Part shown: positions 11,357 through 22,073 of the stretch, one piece after another
How positions within the stretch are numbered: the first letter of the stretch is position 1
Layout of the letters: the number at the start of each line of letters is the position of its first letter
DNA from: Cochliopodium minus
Taxonomy: Eukaryota > Discosea > Himatismenida > Cochliopodiidae
Length of the DNA: 64,000 nucleotides
Direction: 5' to 3'
NCBI GenBank assembly: GCA_024220525.1
Contig: JAMYWO010000206.1
Span: forward strand, 1-64,000
The notes under the pieces: generated by a model
Told to the model about the DNA's origin: nothing
What the model saw: only the letters and a program-made list of their open reading frames with translations
Databases searched by the model: none
Position numbers and translations under genes: made by a program

Positions 11357-11967
11357 ATGGGATTACTTTCAATACTCAAAAAGTTAAAGGAGAAAGAGAA
11401 AGAAATGAGAATTTTAATTTTGGGATTGGATAATGCAGGAAAAACTACGATTGTAAAAAAATTTAATGGGGAAGATATAAATACTGTTTCTCCAACTGTT
11501 GGTTTTGAGATCAAAACAATTTATCACAATAATTTCAAAATAAATTTTTGGGATGTTGGTGGTCAAAAATCAATTAGAGCATATTGGAGAAATTATTATG
11601 AAGAAACTGATGGGATTATTTTTGTTGTTGATTCTCTTGATGAATTAAGAATTGAAACATGCAGAGAAGAGCTAAATAAGCTTTTATTACAAGAAGTATA
11701 AATCAACAAATAAAATTAAATTCTTTCATTAAAATCACATTTATTTTCCAGAAATTGGCAGGTGCATCTTTAATGATTTTTGCAAATAAACAAGATTGTG
11801 AAGGATCTATGAAGCCTTCCAAAATTAAAGAATTTTTGGGGTTAGATAAAATTGAAAATAGACATTGGTTCATACAAGGTTGTTCCGCTTTTTCTGGGGA
11901 AGGATTGTTTGATGGTATAGATTGGATAATTAATGATATCTCTAAGAGAATTTATTTATTTGATTGA
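11357..11967 (+). CDS. ARL2-type small GTPase, 2 exons
   Basis: Exons 11357-11695 and 11752-11967 encode 184 residues, exactly the usual ARL2 length. The start is the ATG at 11357, giving [18 protein letters not shown], the typical ARL2 beginning. GTP-binding motifs are complete: GLDNAGKTT (P-loop), PTVGFEIKT (switch I), [17 protein letters not shown] (switch II), ANKQD and SAFSGEG (base binding). ARL2 works with tubulin-folding cofactors, notably TBCD, and in mitochondrial and ciliary cargo release through BART and UNC119-type effectors. Gly2 is present, although ARL2 is known to be poorly myristoylated. It begins 53 bases after the TM9 stop codon, so the genes are tightly packed but have no functional link that the sequence shows. 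Confidence 0.93.
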
Positions 11968-12090
11968 AAAAAGTTTTTGTAAAAATGTCAATTAAACTTG
12001 AAAACAAAATTCTTAATTTCACTAAACAAGTGGCTTTACCAAAATCTATAGTTTTCAAGATTTTTGAAATCGATTTGGAAAATAAAAAAA

Positions 12091-12489
12091 ATGAGTGAAG
12101 AAGATTTTAAAAAAGCATTAAATTATGTCAGTAATTCTCCAAAAAAGGATTTATCTGATAAACAAAAACTGGAAATGTATGGTTTATTCAAACAAATTTC
12201 AACAGGTCGCTGCAATACAGAGGCATAAAAAAAACTTTCATCCATAAATACCTAAATCAAAATTTGTTTATTTTAAGGCACCTGGAAGATTAAAATTTGT
12301 TGAAAGGGCAAAATGGTATCTAATCAATTTAAGTTTCACAGATTTTAATTGTTAATTTTTTTTTTTTTTGAAAGGCAGGCATGGAAAGATTTGGGAAATA
12401 TGAGCAAAACTGAAGCAATCAAAAGATATTTGAGAATAATTGATTCAATAGCACCTGAATGGCGCAAACATTCAGCTTCAAAGCTTTAG
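12091..12489 (+). CDS. Acyl-CoA-binding protein, 3 exons, one GC-AG intron
   Basis: Exons 12091-12222, 12278-12315 and 12375-12489 give 94 residues, the normal size for a single-domain ACBP. The sequence has the family core: KLEMYGLFKQISTGRCNT, then APGRLKFVERAKW, then QAWKDLGNMSKTEAIKRYL. These four helices bind medium- and long-chain acyl-CoA esters in the cytosol and form a transport and buffering pool. The first intron has no GT at the point the homology demands: the exon must run through CNTE, and the intron then starts GCATAA and ends TAAG. This is therefore read as a GC-AG intron. Using the GT a few codons earlier would delete the conserved GRCNTE stretch. The gene converges with the Rab gene, 136 bases away. 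Confidence 0.9.
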
Positions 12490-12625
12490 AAACAATATTT
12501 TGAAAATTAAAGATTCAATAATTAATCCAAATTTAGTTTTCTCTTTCGATGAATTATTTATTTATATTTTTTTGAAAAACAACAATTGAAATAATAATTA
12601 ATCTCTTGAAGAATATTATTATTAT

Positions 12626-13591
<966 letters not shown>

Positions 13592-13924
13592 TTTTCTTTA
13601 ATTAACAATTTTTTTTTAATTATTTTTATACTTTGAATGCAAAAATACTCAACAAAAATAATTTTTTTATTTGAAACATTTCTCTTTAATTTTAATGAAA
13701 CATTTATTCAAAGAGTTTTTCAAATAACAAATTAAATGATCCAATTCTTTTTAATCGAGACATGCTAATAGTCACTATTTTTTGAAAATGGATTAAAGAA
13801 ATAGACTTTGAATATTTATATCACAGAATATGAAAAAAAAATAAATAACGAAAATGCACCTTAAAATTTGTTATAATTAATTTTAATTTAAATTATTCCA
13901 GTTTCTATGATAAGCGTCGTATGT
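13592..13924. other. Intergenic spacer, nothing recognised
   Basis: These 333 AT-rich bases lie between the Rab start codon and the stop codon of the processing peptidase, both on the minus strand. The part next to the Rab gene must hold its promoter, but no element can be named. No open frame of interest was seen. Confidence 0.5.
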
Positions 13925-15504
13925 TTAGTTGAAAAAAGTATAATTCCATCCTCTAATTTCATTATAATCTGGGAATTGATTAGTAGCACCAACACCAACA
14001 ACAGAAAGATCAACGTCATAAAGATATTCATTGGCAACTCTTTGAAGTTGAGCAAGATTGACGGAATCGATACGGGTGAACATTTCAGCAGGAGTCATTC
14101 TACGACCAATGGTGAGATATTGTCTTCCAATATCCTCTGCAACAGAGAAAGTACCATCAATTTGTAACAAAAGGGAGCTTTTTAATTTGTTTTTAGCCCT
14201 TTGGAGTTCATTTTCGTTTGGTTTCAAGCTCAATCTTACCCATTCTTTAACAATGGTTCTGATCAATTCAGTGTTGTGGTCACCAGGGTTTGAAACAGCA
14301 TAGCAACCAAATAAACCAGTATTTTTATAGGTGGTGTTAAAAGTCATTAAAGAATTTGCCAATTTATCGGTTGCGATTTTTTCAGCAAGATTGGAAACCA
14401 TGTTATTTGCACCTCCCAAAGATTTGTCCCAATTTCCAATCAAAGTTTGTAACAACATAAATACGAAAAAATCAGGATGAGACCATCCAACGCTTCTGAC
14501 AGCAACAGCGATATGTTGATGAGGTTCATCATCGTTTCTAACATTGACCATTGAACCAGTGAAAGGGGTATCATTGTGAGGACCATTTTCCATATCAATT
14601 TTGTTGAATTTAGGAATGGATGAAAATTTTTTGTTGACTTGATCGACTAGTTTATCATGATCTACTCCTCCTGCTCCAACAATTACGATTCTCTTACCAG
14701 TGTAATGGGTGTTGATCCAGTCTACCAATTGTCCTCTCTTCATGCTTCTAATGTTTTCTTCAGGTCCAAGAATGGTGAAAGCAAGAGGGCTGTTTTGGAA
14801 AGCAATAGAATGCAAATGATCAAATACCACTTCTTCCATTTGTGAGTTAACTTCTTTCATTTCTCTGAGAATCACTCCTTTTTCTGCTTCAATGTCTTTT
14901 TCTTCAATCTTTGAATTTTGAGTGATATCTGATATAATATCAACTACTTTTGGTACATCTGTTTTGAAACAATTTGCATAGAATACGGTTTGTTCTCTTG
15001 ATGTATAAGCATTAAGTTTTGCTCCCATATTTTCTACTTCCAATTCTATTCCTTGTCTTGTTCTTGATTGGGTTCCCTATAAAATTAAAAAAAAAAAAAA
15101 ATTTATATTTTTGGTTATATACTCAATCCTTTTATTATTACCTTGAAAATCATATGTTCCAAAAAATGAGCAACACCATTGTTTGACTCATTTTCATAAA
15201 CACTTCCTGTATTAACCCATATCCCTACAGAAGCAGTTTCTCCAAAACTTTCTTCAGTAACAACTCTAATTCCATTATCCAAAGTTGTTTCTTTTGTTTG
15301 AGGAACATTTAATACATATGATGGCAATGAAATAGTGCTATATTTGTTTAAATGGACGTTTTTAATATTCCCTTTCTTTTTTTTTGAGAAAAAAAAAATG
15401 CATAAAAAATTAATATATAGAGTAATAATAATAAAAATATAAACTTTTCAGAAATCAAGAGGATTAAAAAATTTTACATTGATTTTTTTGAAGAATTTGA
15501 GCAT
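13925..15504 (-). CDS. Mitochondrial processing peptidase beta subunit, 3 exons
   Basis: Exons 15478-15504, 15142-15375 and 13925-15076 give 470 residues. The first exon and the start of the second form a basic presequence (MLKFFKKINKGNIKNVHLNK). The enzyme starts at SYVLNVPQTKETTLDNGIRV. The zinc site of M16 peptidases is intact: HFLEH with the distal Glu in EKGVILREMKEV. This marks the catalytic beta subunit rather than alpha, and it removes presequences from imported proteins in the matrix. In some lineages the same protein doubles as core 1 of complex III; the sequence alone cannot separate these roles. The rest of the two-domain M16 fold follows to the end, including GNWDKSLGGANNM. The gene diverges from an EGF-domain gene across only 92 bases. 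Confidence 0.93.
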
Positions 15505-15596
15505 GTTGGATGGTTTTTCAAAAAATTAGCAATAATTATTTTTTTTAATTTTTTTTTTTATTTTTATATTTGAAACAATCCATAAATAAAGAAAAA

Positions 15597-18229
15597 ATGA
15601 GATCGATTTTCTTATTGTCTATATTAAATATCTTAATTTACATATATGGAAAAGATCTATCGAACAGAGGTGATTTATTTCAAGCATCCAAAAAATTTTC
15701 TTATTTGAATCAAAAATTTTTTTTCCTCACTTCAAGTTAATTCTCAATCCTATGAATTCAATTTGAACATTGATAATAAACAAAACAATTATCAAATATC
15801 CAATAAATGGGGATCTGCATTCATTTCAATGGTTATCGACTTTAGAAATAACAATACAAATATAACATCACCCAATTGTATATTTGAATTTCTGGTTGGT
15901 GTTCCAAAAGAAGAAGCCACATTTGATGAAAAATATATCAATAATTTCAAAGATTTTGTTATTATTAAGAATTTTACAATTGATTTGAAAAATCCAACCA
16001 TATTGAGATTATCTCCTTCGACAATAAAATTGGTGAATTTTTTCTATATATTAATTTTCAATAAATTTTTACCATTTAACAATAGAGGGATACTTGGCTA
16101 TTTCAATTGAACAAAGATCAATGTGAAGGTTTTAATTTGAAAATGAAAGTAGAAATGATTGATAATTTGGATTGTGATTGTGGGATACATGGAGTATGCG
16201 ATAGTTCGACAATGAATTGTGTTTGTGATGATCAATTTTCTGGAGAAAATTGCGAAAAATTAAATTTCAAAGAATTAAAAATTGGAATGAATGAAATAAA
16301 TGAAGATGATCTCTCTGATGGAGAGCTTGATTTATTTTTCTTTGTTGATAATGAGATAAAATTTGAGATAGCGAAGGATAAATACTATTCATTTCAAGTC
16401 TTTGTAATGGATAACAACAATGGAAGCAATAATAAAGAAATACACAAATATAATGAAGAAATAAACAATAATAAAGAAATGAACAGCAATGTGCAAGAAA
16501 TAAACCAAGAAAGAAGGAAAGAATTGAGTTACAATCAAAAAGAGAAAAGAAAAACAAGGATGATGGAGATATGGGCCAAAAAGGGATCATTGGCGAGCGA
16601 AAAGTCACATGATAAGGGTTATGTGTTTGTTGAGGCCAACATGACGAGTATTGTAGGTAGAATGCTTTCTTTTGATCTTGTTTTGAAAGAAGATGACAAA
16701 AAAATCTATTCAGATGCCAACTACTATTTCCATCTCTCCCTTGATCCTTCTTTCCTAGATCAAAGAGATCATCAAATTGTAAATAATGAATTTAATGTAA
16801 AAAATAATAAAAATAATAATAGAAATAATAATAAAAATAATAATAAAAATAATAATAAAAATAATAATAAAAATAATAATAAAAATAATGATATTAATCA
16901 TAATGAGAGTGATAATAAAACAAAAAAAATTATAAACAACAAAAATAAGACAAATTCAAAAAAAATAATAATAAAAGTAGAAATGACAGAAATGATCATG
17001 ATGAGCTTGAATATCTTCACAGGAGTGACAATAAACTTTGAAGAAACACAAGAGGAGAAATACCAAGAGAGAAAATTTATTATAAGCAACAACTCTCATG
17101 TTTCCATCAGCTCCCCTCACTCCTTTTTTCTTGTTCTAAGTTTACCAACTCATTCAAAGAATGATATAACATCATTATTATTTGAAAATAAAAGGGGAGA
17201 ATGTAGAAAAAGTATTGTTAATTCTTTATTTTCTTCTCCTCTTTTTTATTCTTCTTCTCCTTTTTTTGGTTTAGTTGATTATTATTCTCCTTTTCAACTT
17301 AGAAATTCTTCTTCTCCCTTTCTCTATTTTTATTTCCCTTCTCTTCACGACCCTTATTTCTTTTCTTCCTCTTCTTTTTCTTCTCCTTCTCCTCTTTCTT
17401 CTCCTCTTTTTTTGAAGGATCCCTTTTATTGTCCCTCTTTTCCTTCTTCCTCTTTTTATCTTAACACAACTTTACGTACTTTTACCTTTCTATTCATTTA
17501 TTTTTAAAAACTATAATTTTGTTTTGATTATCTATTCTTTTTTTTAATATTAATATTAATATTAATATAAATAGTTAATTTGCTTTATTAATTTATTGTA
17601 TATGTTAATTTTTTATAATAAAGGGAGATTCATGAAAATGGATGAAAGTTTTTCAGGAGAAATATGGGAAGGCACGTGGGTAGATGTTGAAGTACATTTT
17701 GGATTAGAAGTGAGAAACAGATATGCTAAAATGATACTGAAAGGAAATGAGATGTCTCTTTTTGCTCAACTCAAAAAACTTTCCACTTTTCCCGACTCTT
17801 CTAATACCAATTTCTCATTCTCTTCTGAACAACACATTAATCCTTTTGAAGAAAATTCTTTATCCATTTTTAATCCTTCAAAAGGTAAACCATTTTTTTG
17901 CATTAAAATTAATTGATTTTTTAATGAAATTTATTTTTGTTTTTGACATTTTTTTTAAAAAAAAAGGATTTTGGGTGATATCTATTTTTGCTATTCCAAA
18001 TAAAAACATAAGGTTTGGGTTGTACAGGTCCTTTACATTGACCATAACTTCTGCAAACCCAACCAAGGTGGATGTAGTAAGACCAATATTAATAGGTCTA
18101 TCTGTGGGGCTAGTCAGCGTAGTTCTCGTTTCTATCATCCCCATTGTTTATTATATCCGAAACAAAAAACATCAACAAAACACTCCCTTTGTTGAAGAAA
18201 TGAAAAACCTCAACAATCCTCAAGATTGA
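15597..18229 (+). CDS. Type I membrane protein with one EGF domain, 5 exons
   Basis: Exons 15597-15669, 15737-16032, 16086-17475, 17624-17884 and 17967-18229 give 760 residues. The protein starts with a signal peptide (RSIFLLSILNILIYIYG). An unrecognised beta-rich region follows, then an EGF-like module with six cysteines (CDCGIHGVC...CVCDDQFSGENC) near residues 140-175. After this come charged and Asn/Lys-repeat sequence, a Ser/Phe/Pro-rich stretch, another beta-rich region, a single membrane helix (ILIGLSVGLVSVVLVSIIPIV) and a 27-residue basic-then-acidic tail. This is the plan of a cell-surface receptor or adhesin; the function is unknown. The Ser/Phe/Pro-rich region (about 17215-17470) is low-complexity and could contain an unrecognised intron, so the middle of the model is the least sure. 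Confidence 0.7.
16796..16890 (+). repeat. AAT-type trinucleotide tract encoding (KNNN)n
   Basis: A run of AAAAATAATAAT units inside the EGF-domain gene encodes Lys-Asn-Asn-Asn six or more times. The frame is kept through the whole tract, so it is part of the protein. Such tracts are length-unstable and typical of AT-rich protist genomes. Confidence 0.85.
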
Positions 18230-18956
18230 TTTATTTATTTAAAAACTTTTCATATTTTATTTTCAAATTGTATTTTAATAAACTTTTATTAAACAACTTG
18301 TGCTTTAGTGAAAATAAATTCAAAGATCTTATCTCAACGGCAATTTTTGGCTTTCTTGTAATATTTTTCTAGTTTTTTAATCATAACATTAAAAATTTGA
18401 AAAAAGAAATGGAAAAACAAATAAAAGGTGAATGGGCAACTATGTATCAAGCCATAGTGCCCACAATACAAGAATTTTTAGACCCTCCAAAGTAGTATAT
18501 ATTTGGGGTTTTGGCTTCACCCAATGTTCCTTCAATGATCGCCACGATTCTCAATAAAAAGTGTCAAAGCGAATTTCCATTGGGTCATCAACTCTCTCAA
18601 TCTCCCATATTAAATTCCCTGGTCAAAACCCCATTGAGAAAGTTCACCTCACCATAAGTCCCCGATACTTTCTCAATAATCGTCCAATTTTTTAGATTAT
18701 TTGTGATAAAAAGTATTTTTTTAAAAGTTTCTGAATAATAGCAGTTTTTTTTTTGAACTCAAGAAATCAAAAATAATTATAAAAACAGTTTTTGTAATCT
18801 TGAATACTTTTTTCTTTTAATTTTGAATAAAGGAAATATGAAGTAAATTGATCTTTTTTGCATTTAAATAACAAGATTAAAAAGTATTTTCTTGTACTTT
18901 ATTATGACAAATTAAAATAATTATCATTTATAAATAATGGATTTTAATCTCCCAAC
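18230..18956. other. 727-base gene-free stretch with a richer-GC island
   Basis: The outer parts are AT-rich spacer. Between about 18410 and 18700 the base composition becomes clearly less AT-rich, although no long frame is open. The only start-to-stop frame there is 28 codons (18411-18497, MEKQIKGEWATMYQAIVPTI...), too short to support. The island holds an inverted repeat (listed separately). It could be a noncoding RNA or a decayed gene; neither can be shown here. Confidence 0.4.
18633..18677. other. Perfect 11-bp inverted repeat with 23-base loop
   Basis: ATTGAGAAAGT at 18633-18643 is matched by its exact reverse complement ACTTTCTCAAT at 18667-18677. A related sequence (GATTCTCAATAAAAAGTG) occurs upstream near 18550. 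In DNA or RNA this could form a hairpin. It lies in the richer-GC island between the EGF gene and the VOC gene. No poly-U tail marks it as a terminator. Confidence 0.55.
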
Positions 18957-19503
18957 CTAGAGCCAGTCATTGGTTTTGGTGAAACTTTTGATTTCAAGAG
19001 CATTTCCAGAAGGATCCTTCACATACATTACATAATGTTCAAACTCTTCTCCTAAAATTAATAATTTCAAATCAATTCACCCAATAAATAATTTATTTTT
19101 TTTACCTTCAAATTTCAAGTGAGGTTTAATCAAGAATTCAACATTATTTTTGTCCAATGTATCTTTTATTTTAACCCAAGCATCATAAGGTAAAGCAACT
19201 CCAAAATGGATCTATGCATAAAAAGTGAAAATATTCCACATTTTTATTTTTTAATTTTAATTTTACTAAAGGAGAACCGTGTTCATTTTGTTCATTTTTT
19301 ACTTCAATGTGTCTTTCAGGAGAAACTTCAACAAAAGTAAGTTGATGCCCTAAAAAATCGAAATGCATTCCTTTTCCGCTGTTAGTTATTCTTTTCACTT
19401 TGCAATAAAAATTTTTTTCATAAAAACTTCTTGTAGCTTGAAGATCAATGGAAGACAAAGACAAATGGAAGATTGGTAATTTCGGTAATTGAACTACGCT
19501 CAT
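18957..19503 (-). CDS. VOC (glyoxalase/dioxygenase-fold) protein, 3 exons
   Basis: Exons 19267-19503, 19106-19211 and 18957-19051 give 145 residues. The ATG at 19503 is chosen because the fold starts immediately (PIFHLSLSSIDLQATRSFY). The paired beta-alpha-beta-beta-beta modules of the vicinal-oxygen-chelate superfamily are visible, with metal-ligand positions His in IFHLSL, His in IHFGVALPY and Glu in GNALEIKSF. The second half (PYDAWVKIKDTLDKNNVEFL, then MYVKDPSGNALEIK) is like small bacterial dioxygenase-like VOC proteins of unknown substrate rather than true glyoxalase I. It probably binds a divalent metal and acts on a small molecule. No targeting signal is seen. Confidence 0.85.
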
Positions 19504-20089
19504 GTTTCTTTTCAATTTTAACTTTTTTTTTAATTTAAGTTTAGAAAAATCACTTTGAAATTTAAATTTATCACATTGTTGAAAAAGATGAAGAAATATG
19601 ATGGTCCTCTTTGAACACTCAAAAAACTCACAAAAATGAAATTTCTTTCTGAATTCAATGAGGAATTTCAAAAAAATAAAATAAATGAACTGAACTCTGT
19701 AATGTCATATACGAGTTTGGAAAATCTATCCTTATTATTTGACTGAACATTCGAATCCTATCAACAGGACATTATATTTTGTTTGAAAAACACTTGTGAT
19801 GATTTTTTTGAGTACTCCAAATAAAATATCTTCTTTTATTGCCAATTGTGGGATATGGGTTGCTTGAATTGGTCATTTAGGATTTGAGAAAAATAAGCCT
19901 GCAGCATTTAAATATTTCTTTTTTAAATCAGAAGCTTCTGATTTCATTGTGTGGAAAGAGATAGTGATGGGAGACACCATTGTGGCCAAAATCAAAAAAA
20001 TATCGAGAAATATTTAAAAATAAAATTATTTTTTAAAGAGCATATTCATGGAAATTGTTTAATTTGATATTGGATGTACTTGTATAAAA
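19504..20089. other. 586-base stretch with a possible gene remnant
   Basis: This separates the VOC gene's start from the NDUFS4 stop codon, both on the minus strand. On the plus strand about 19875-20017 reads as a coding-like frame (KNKPAAFKYFFFKSEAS, then DFIVWKEIVMGD) ending in TAA, and the base composition there is less AT-rich than true spacer. It lacks a start codon, and upstream frames are closed, so it is either the last exon of a small gene whose other exons I cannot place or a decayed gene. No family was recognised. Confidence 0.3.
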
Positions 20090-20653
20090 TTAATCCCAAT
20101 CAACTTTATCTTTTCCTTGATTTGGATTCCCTTGATATACAAAATTATCTGCATAACTTTTTGCTACCTTATCTGTTTTTGGTTCAGGCAAAATCTCAAA
20201 TTCAAATCCATTATGCTTACAGTATTCAATGGCATCTTCAGAAGTGCTGAATGTTAATTTCATATTATTCATGGCATCTCCAGAACTATACCATCCTTTT
20301 ATTTTCATTAAATCATCAATATATTTATTTGATATTTTTATTGAAGGGTTTTATATTCATTTAACATAGTGATGTATCAAAAAATAATGAAGTTTATAAT
20401 AAATACCCATCAATGGATTTTGCCATTTTTCTCTTTTAACAAATTGGAGGTGCCATTTTTTGGTTTTGCTTGTTCCACTTTGCATGGCGTTTTTGGATGG
20501 TCTGAATATCAAAGCCTTTCTTCCAAAAAAATGATCAGGCACAGCAGTGAATTCTTCTGCAACATCTTTGGATGTATAAAATCTTATTTTGATGTTATTT
20601 TTGAAAGAATTTTTAGGTATATTTTTGAAGTATTTTAAATTGATCTTTTTCAT
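20090..20653 (-). CDS. NDUFS4: Complex I 18-kDa accessory subunit NDUFS4, 2 exons
   Basis: Exons 20407-20653 and 20090-20295 give 150 residues. The first 27 residues are a mitochondrial presequence (MKKINLKYFKNIPKNSFKNN). The rest matches the NDUFS4 domain: RKALIFRPSKNAMQSGTSKT, WQNPLMGWYSSGDAMNNMKL, then DAIEYCKHNGFEFEI. NDUFS4 is needed for late assembly and stability of the NADH-binding arm of complex I on the matrix side. Its presence argues for a respiratory chain with complex I in this organism. The gene diverges from the MYND gene across 151 bases. Confidence 0.92.
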
Positions 20654-20804
20654 TTTTTTTTTTTAATTGAAGATACTCATCAAGACTAATTTGTAAATAT
20701 TCAGAAAATGGATAACATTAATGAAAGTGATTAAAAATGCAAGATCTTTTATTGATTAAAAATCAATTAAATAAAAAAAAGGGAATATAATTTTCTTTCA
20801 TCAT

Positions 20805-21438
20805 ATGGATCAAAAAGGTATATTGAGATCATTATTTCAATTTTTTGGATTATTTTTAAAAATTTAAAATCTATTTTTTTCAGGTATAAAATATTGTGAA
20901 ACTTGCAAATTGAAGATTGGAAAATTTTCATGTTCAAAATGCAAAATATCGAATTATTGTTCAAAGGAATGTCAAGTTGAAGGATGGAAGGTATTATTTT
21001 AACCAATCATTTATTTTGATCATCATTTTTTTGAAAATGTGAAGGTACATAAACAACTATGCAAAGGAAATAAAGTTGCAAGCAATCCATTCGATAATAT
21101 TTCTCTGGTAAAAAATTAATGTTTCTTTTTTATTTCCATCAACTTTAAATAGACAAAAAAAGATTTCAAAAAATCAGCAGCAAGAGGAATAAGAATTGTA
21201 TATACGCTTTTTTTATCATATTCAAAATAAAATTTTAAATGCTGTTTAATAGGCCCAACACTTATTCTTATACACAAAATGTGAAGTATGTGTGATGTTT
21301 GTGATTGGAAAGAAGGTACGCTGTTGGTCCACCCCTGCACTCGAACCATATTTGACCGATAAAACAATGAAATCCATGTTGCATGAATTATTGTTGCCCA
21401 AATTGACTCAAACACAACAACAAGAAAGATTGGGTTAA
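20805..21438 (+). CDS. Small MYND zinc-finger protein, 5 exons
   Basis: Exons 20805-20817, 20884-20990, 21045-21107, 21153-21197 and 21253-21438 give 137 residues. The MYND finger is complete: CETCKLKIGKFSCSKCKIS, then NYCSKECQ, VEGWKVHKQLC. These eight zinc ligands fold a protein-protein interaction module. The second half (QHLFLYTKCEVCVMFVIGKK through PALEPYLTDKTMKSMLHELL) is not recognised and may form helices. The start codon is in a 13-nt exon; it is the nearest ATG that keeps phase with the finger, so the exact N-terminus is less sure. No SET domain or other enzyme domain follows, so it is probably an adaptor. Confidence 0.75.
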
Positions 21439-21499
21439 TAATTAAAAAATCCAGAAAGATAATTTATTTATATCATTTTATCTCTCATTCATTATTATC

Positions 21500-21985
21500 A
21501 TGATTTACCCATATATTTTTCCAATTTTGATTTTATTTTTGCTAGCATTCCATTTGTCCGGAAAGAAAGATGAGGAAGTAGTTGTTGAAGAAGAGGACAG
21601 CGGTGACGAGGAAGTGAGCGACGAAGCACTCAAAGATGATCCAGAGTACCTCGAAGATTACGACAAGAGAATGGAATGTTTCAAAGCTCTTTACTCTTCT
21701 CTTTTGCTAGAATTAAACAAGTTTCACAGTTACAAGATGAACCCTGAGAACCAACAAAACGAGGGAATGATGATCATTGCTACTCCTGGTGGTTCTATTC
21801 TTACTCGTGCTACCAACAAGCTTTCTCCTCTTGTCAACACTCCTGAGGGAAAGAAGGCTATTGGGGTCGTTTTGGAAACCAGTTTAAAGATGCTTGCTAA
21901 GAATGTTGATCCTTCTCTTTGTGATTATGAGGAGGCAAAGAGCGATTATATGAAGAATTTTTTTAACAGGGATAACGATAATTAA
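21500..21985 (+). CDS. Small secreted acidic protein, single exon, unknown function
   Basis: One uninterrupted frame of 161 residues starts at ATG 21500 with a clear signal peptide (PYIFPILILFLLAFHLSG). A very acidic stretch follows (EEVVVEEEDSGDEEVSDE, about residues 24-45), then a helical region with two cysteines (MECF and SLCDY). The codon use is noticeably richer in G and C than neighbouring genes (TCC, CTC, GTC), which often marks high expression. I do not recognise the family. It could be an ER-luminal, vacuolar or secreted protein; no KDEL-type retention signal is present at the C-terminus (NRDNDN). Confidence 0.75.
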   Translation: MIYPYIFPILILFLLAFHLSGKKDEEVVVEEEDSGDEEVSDEALKDDPEYLEDYDKRMECFKALYSSLLLELNKFHSYKMNPENQQNEGMMIIATPGGSILTRATNKLSPLVNTPEGKKAIGVVLETSLKMLAKNVDPSLCDYEEAKSDYMKNFFNRDNDN

Positions 21986-22073
21986 AAGTTATTTATTAAT
22001 TTTTTACTTTGTTTTCTCAATAATAAAAAGAAAACAAAAAAATTTTAACACAATTTTTATTTTAATAAATTAA

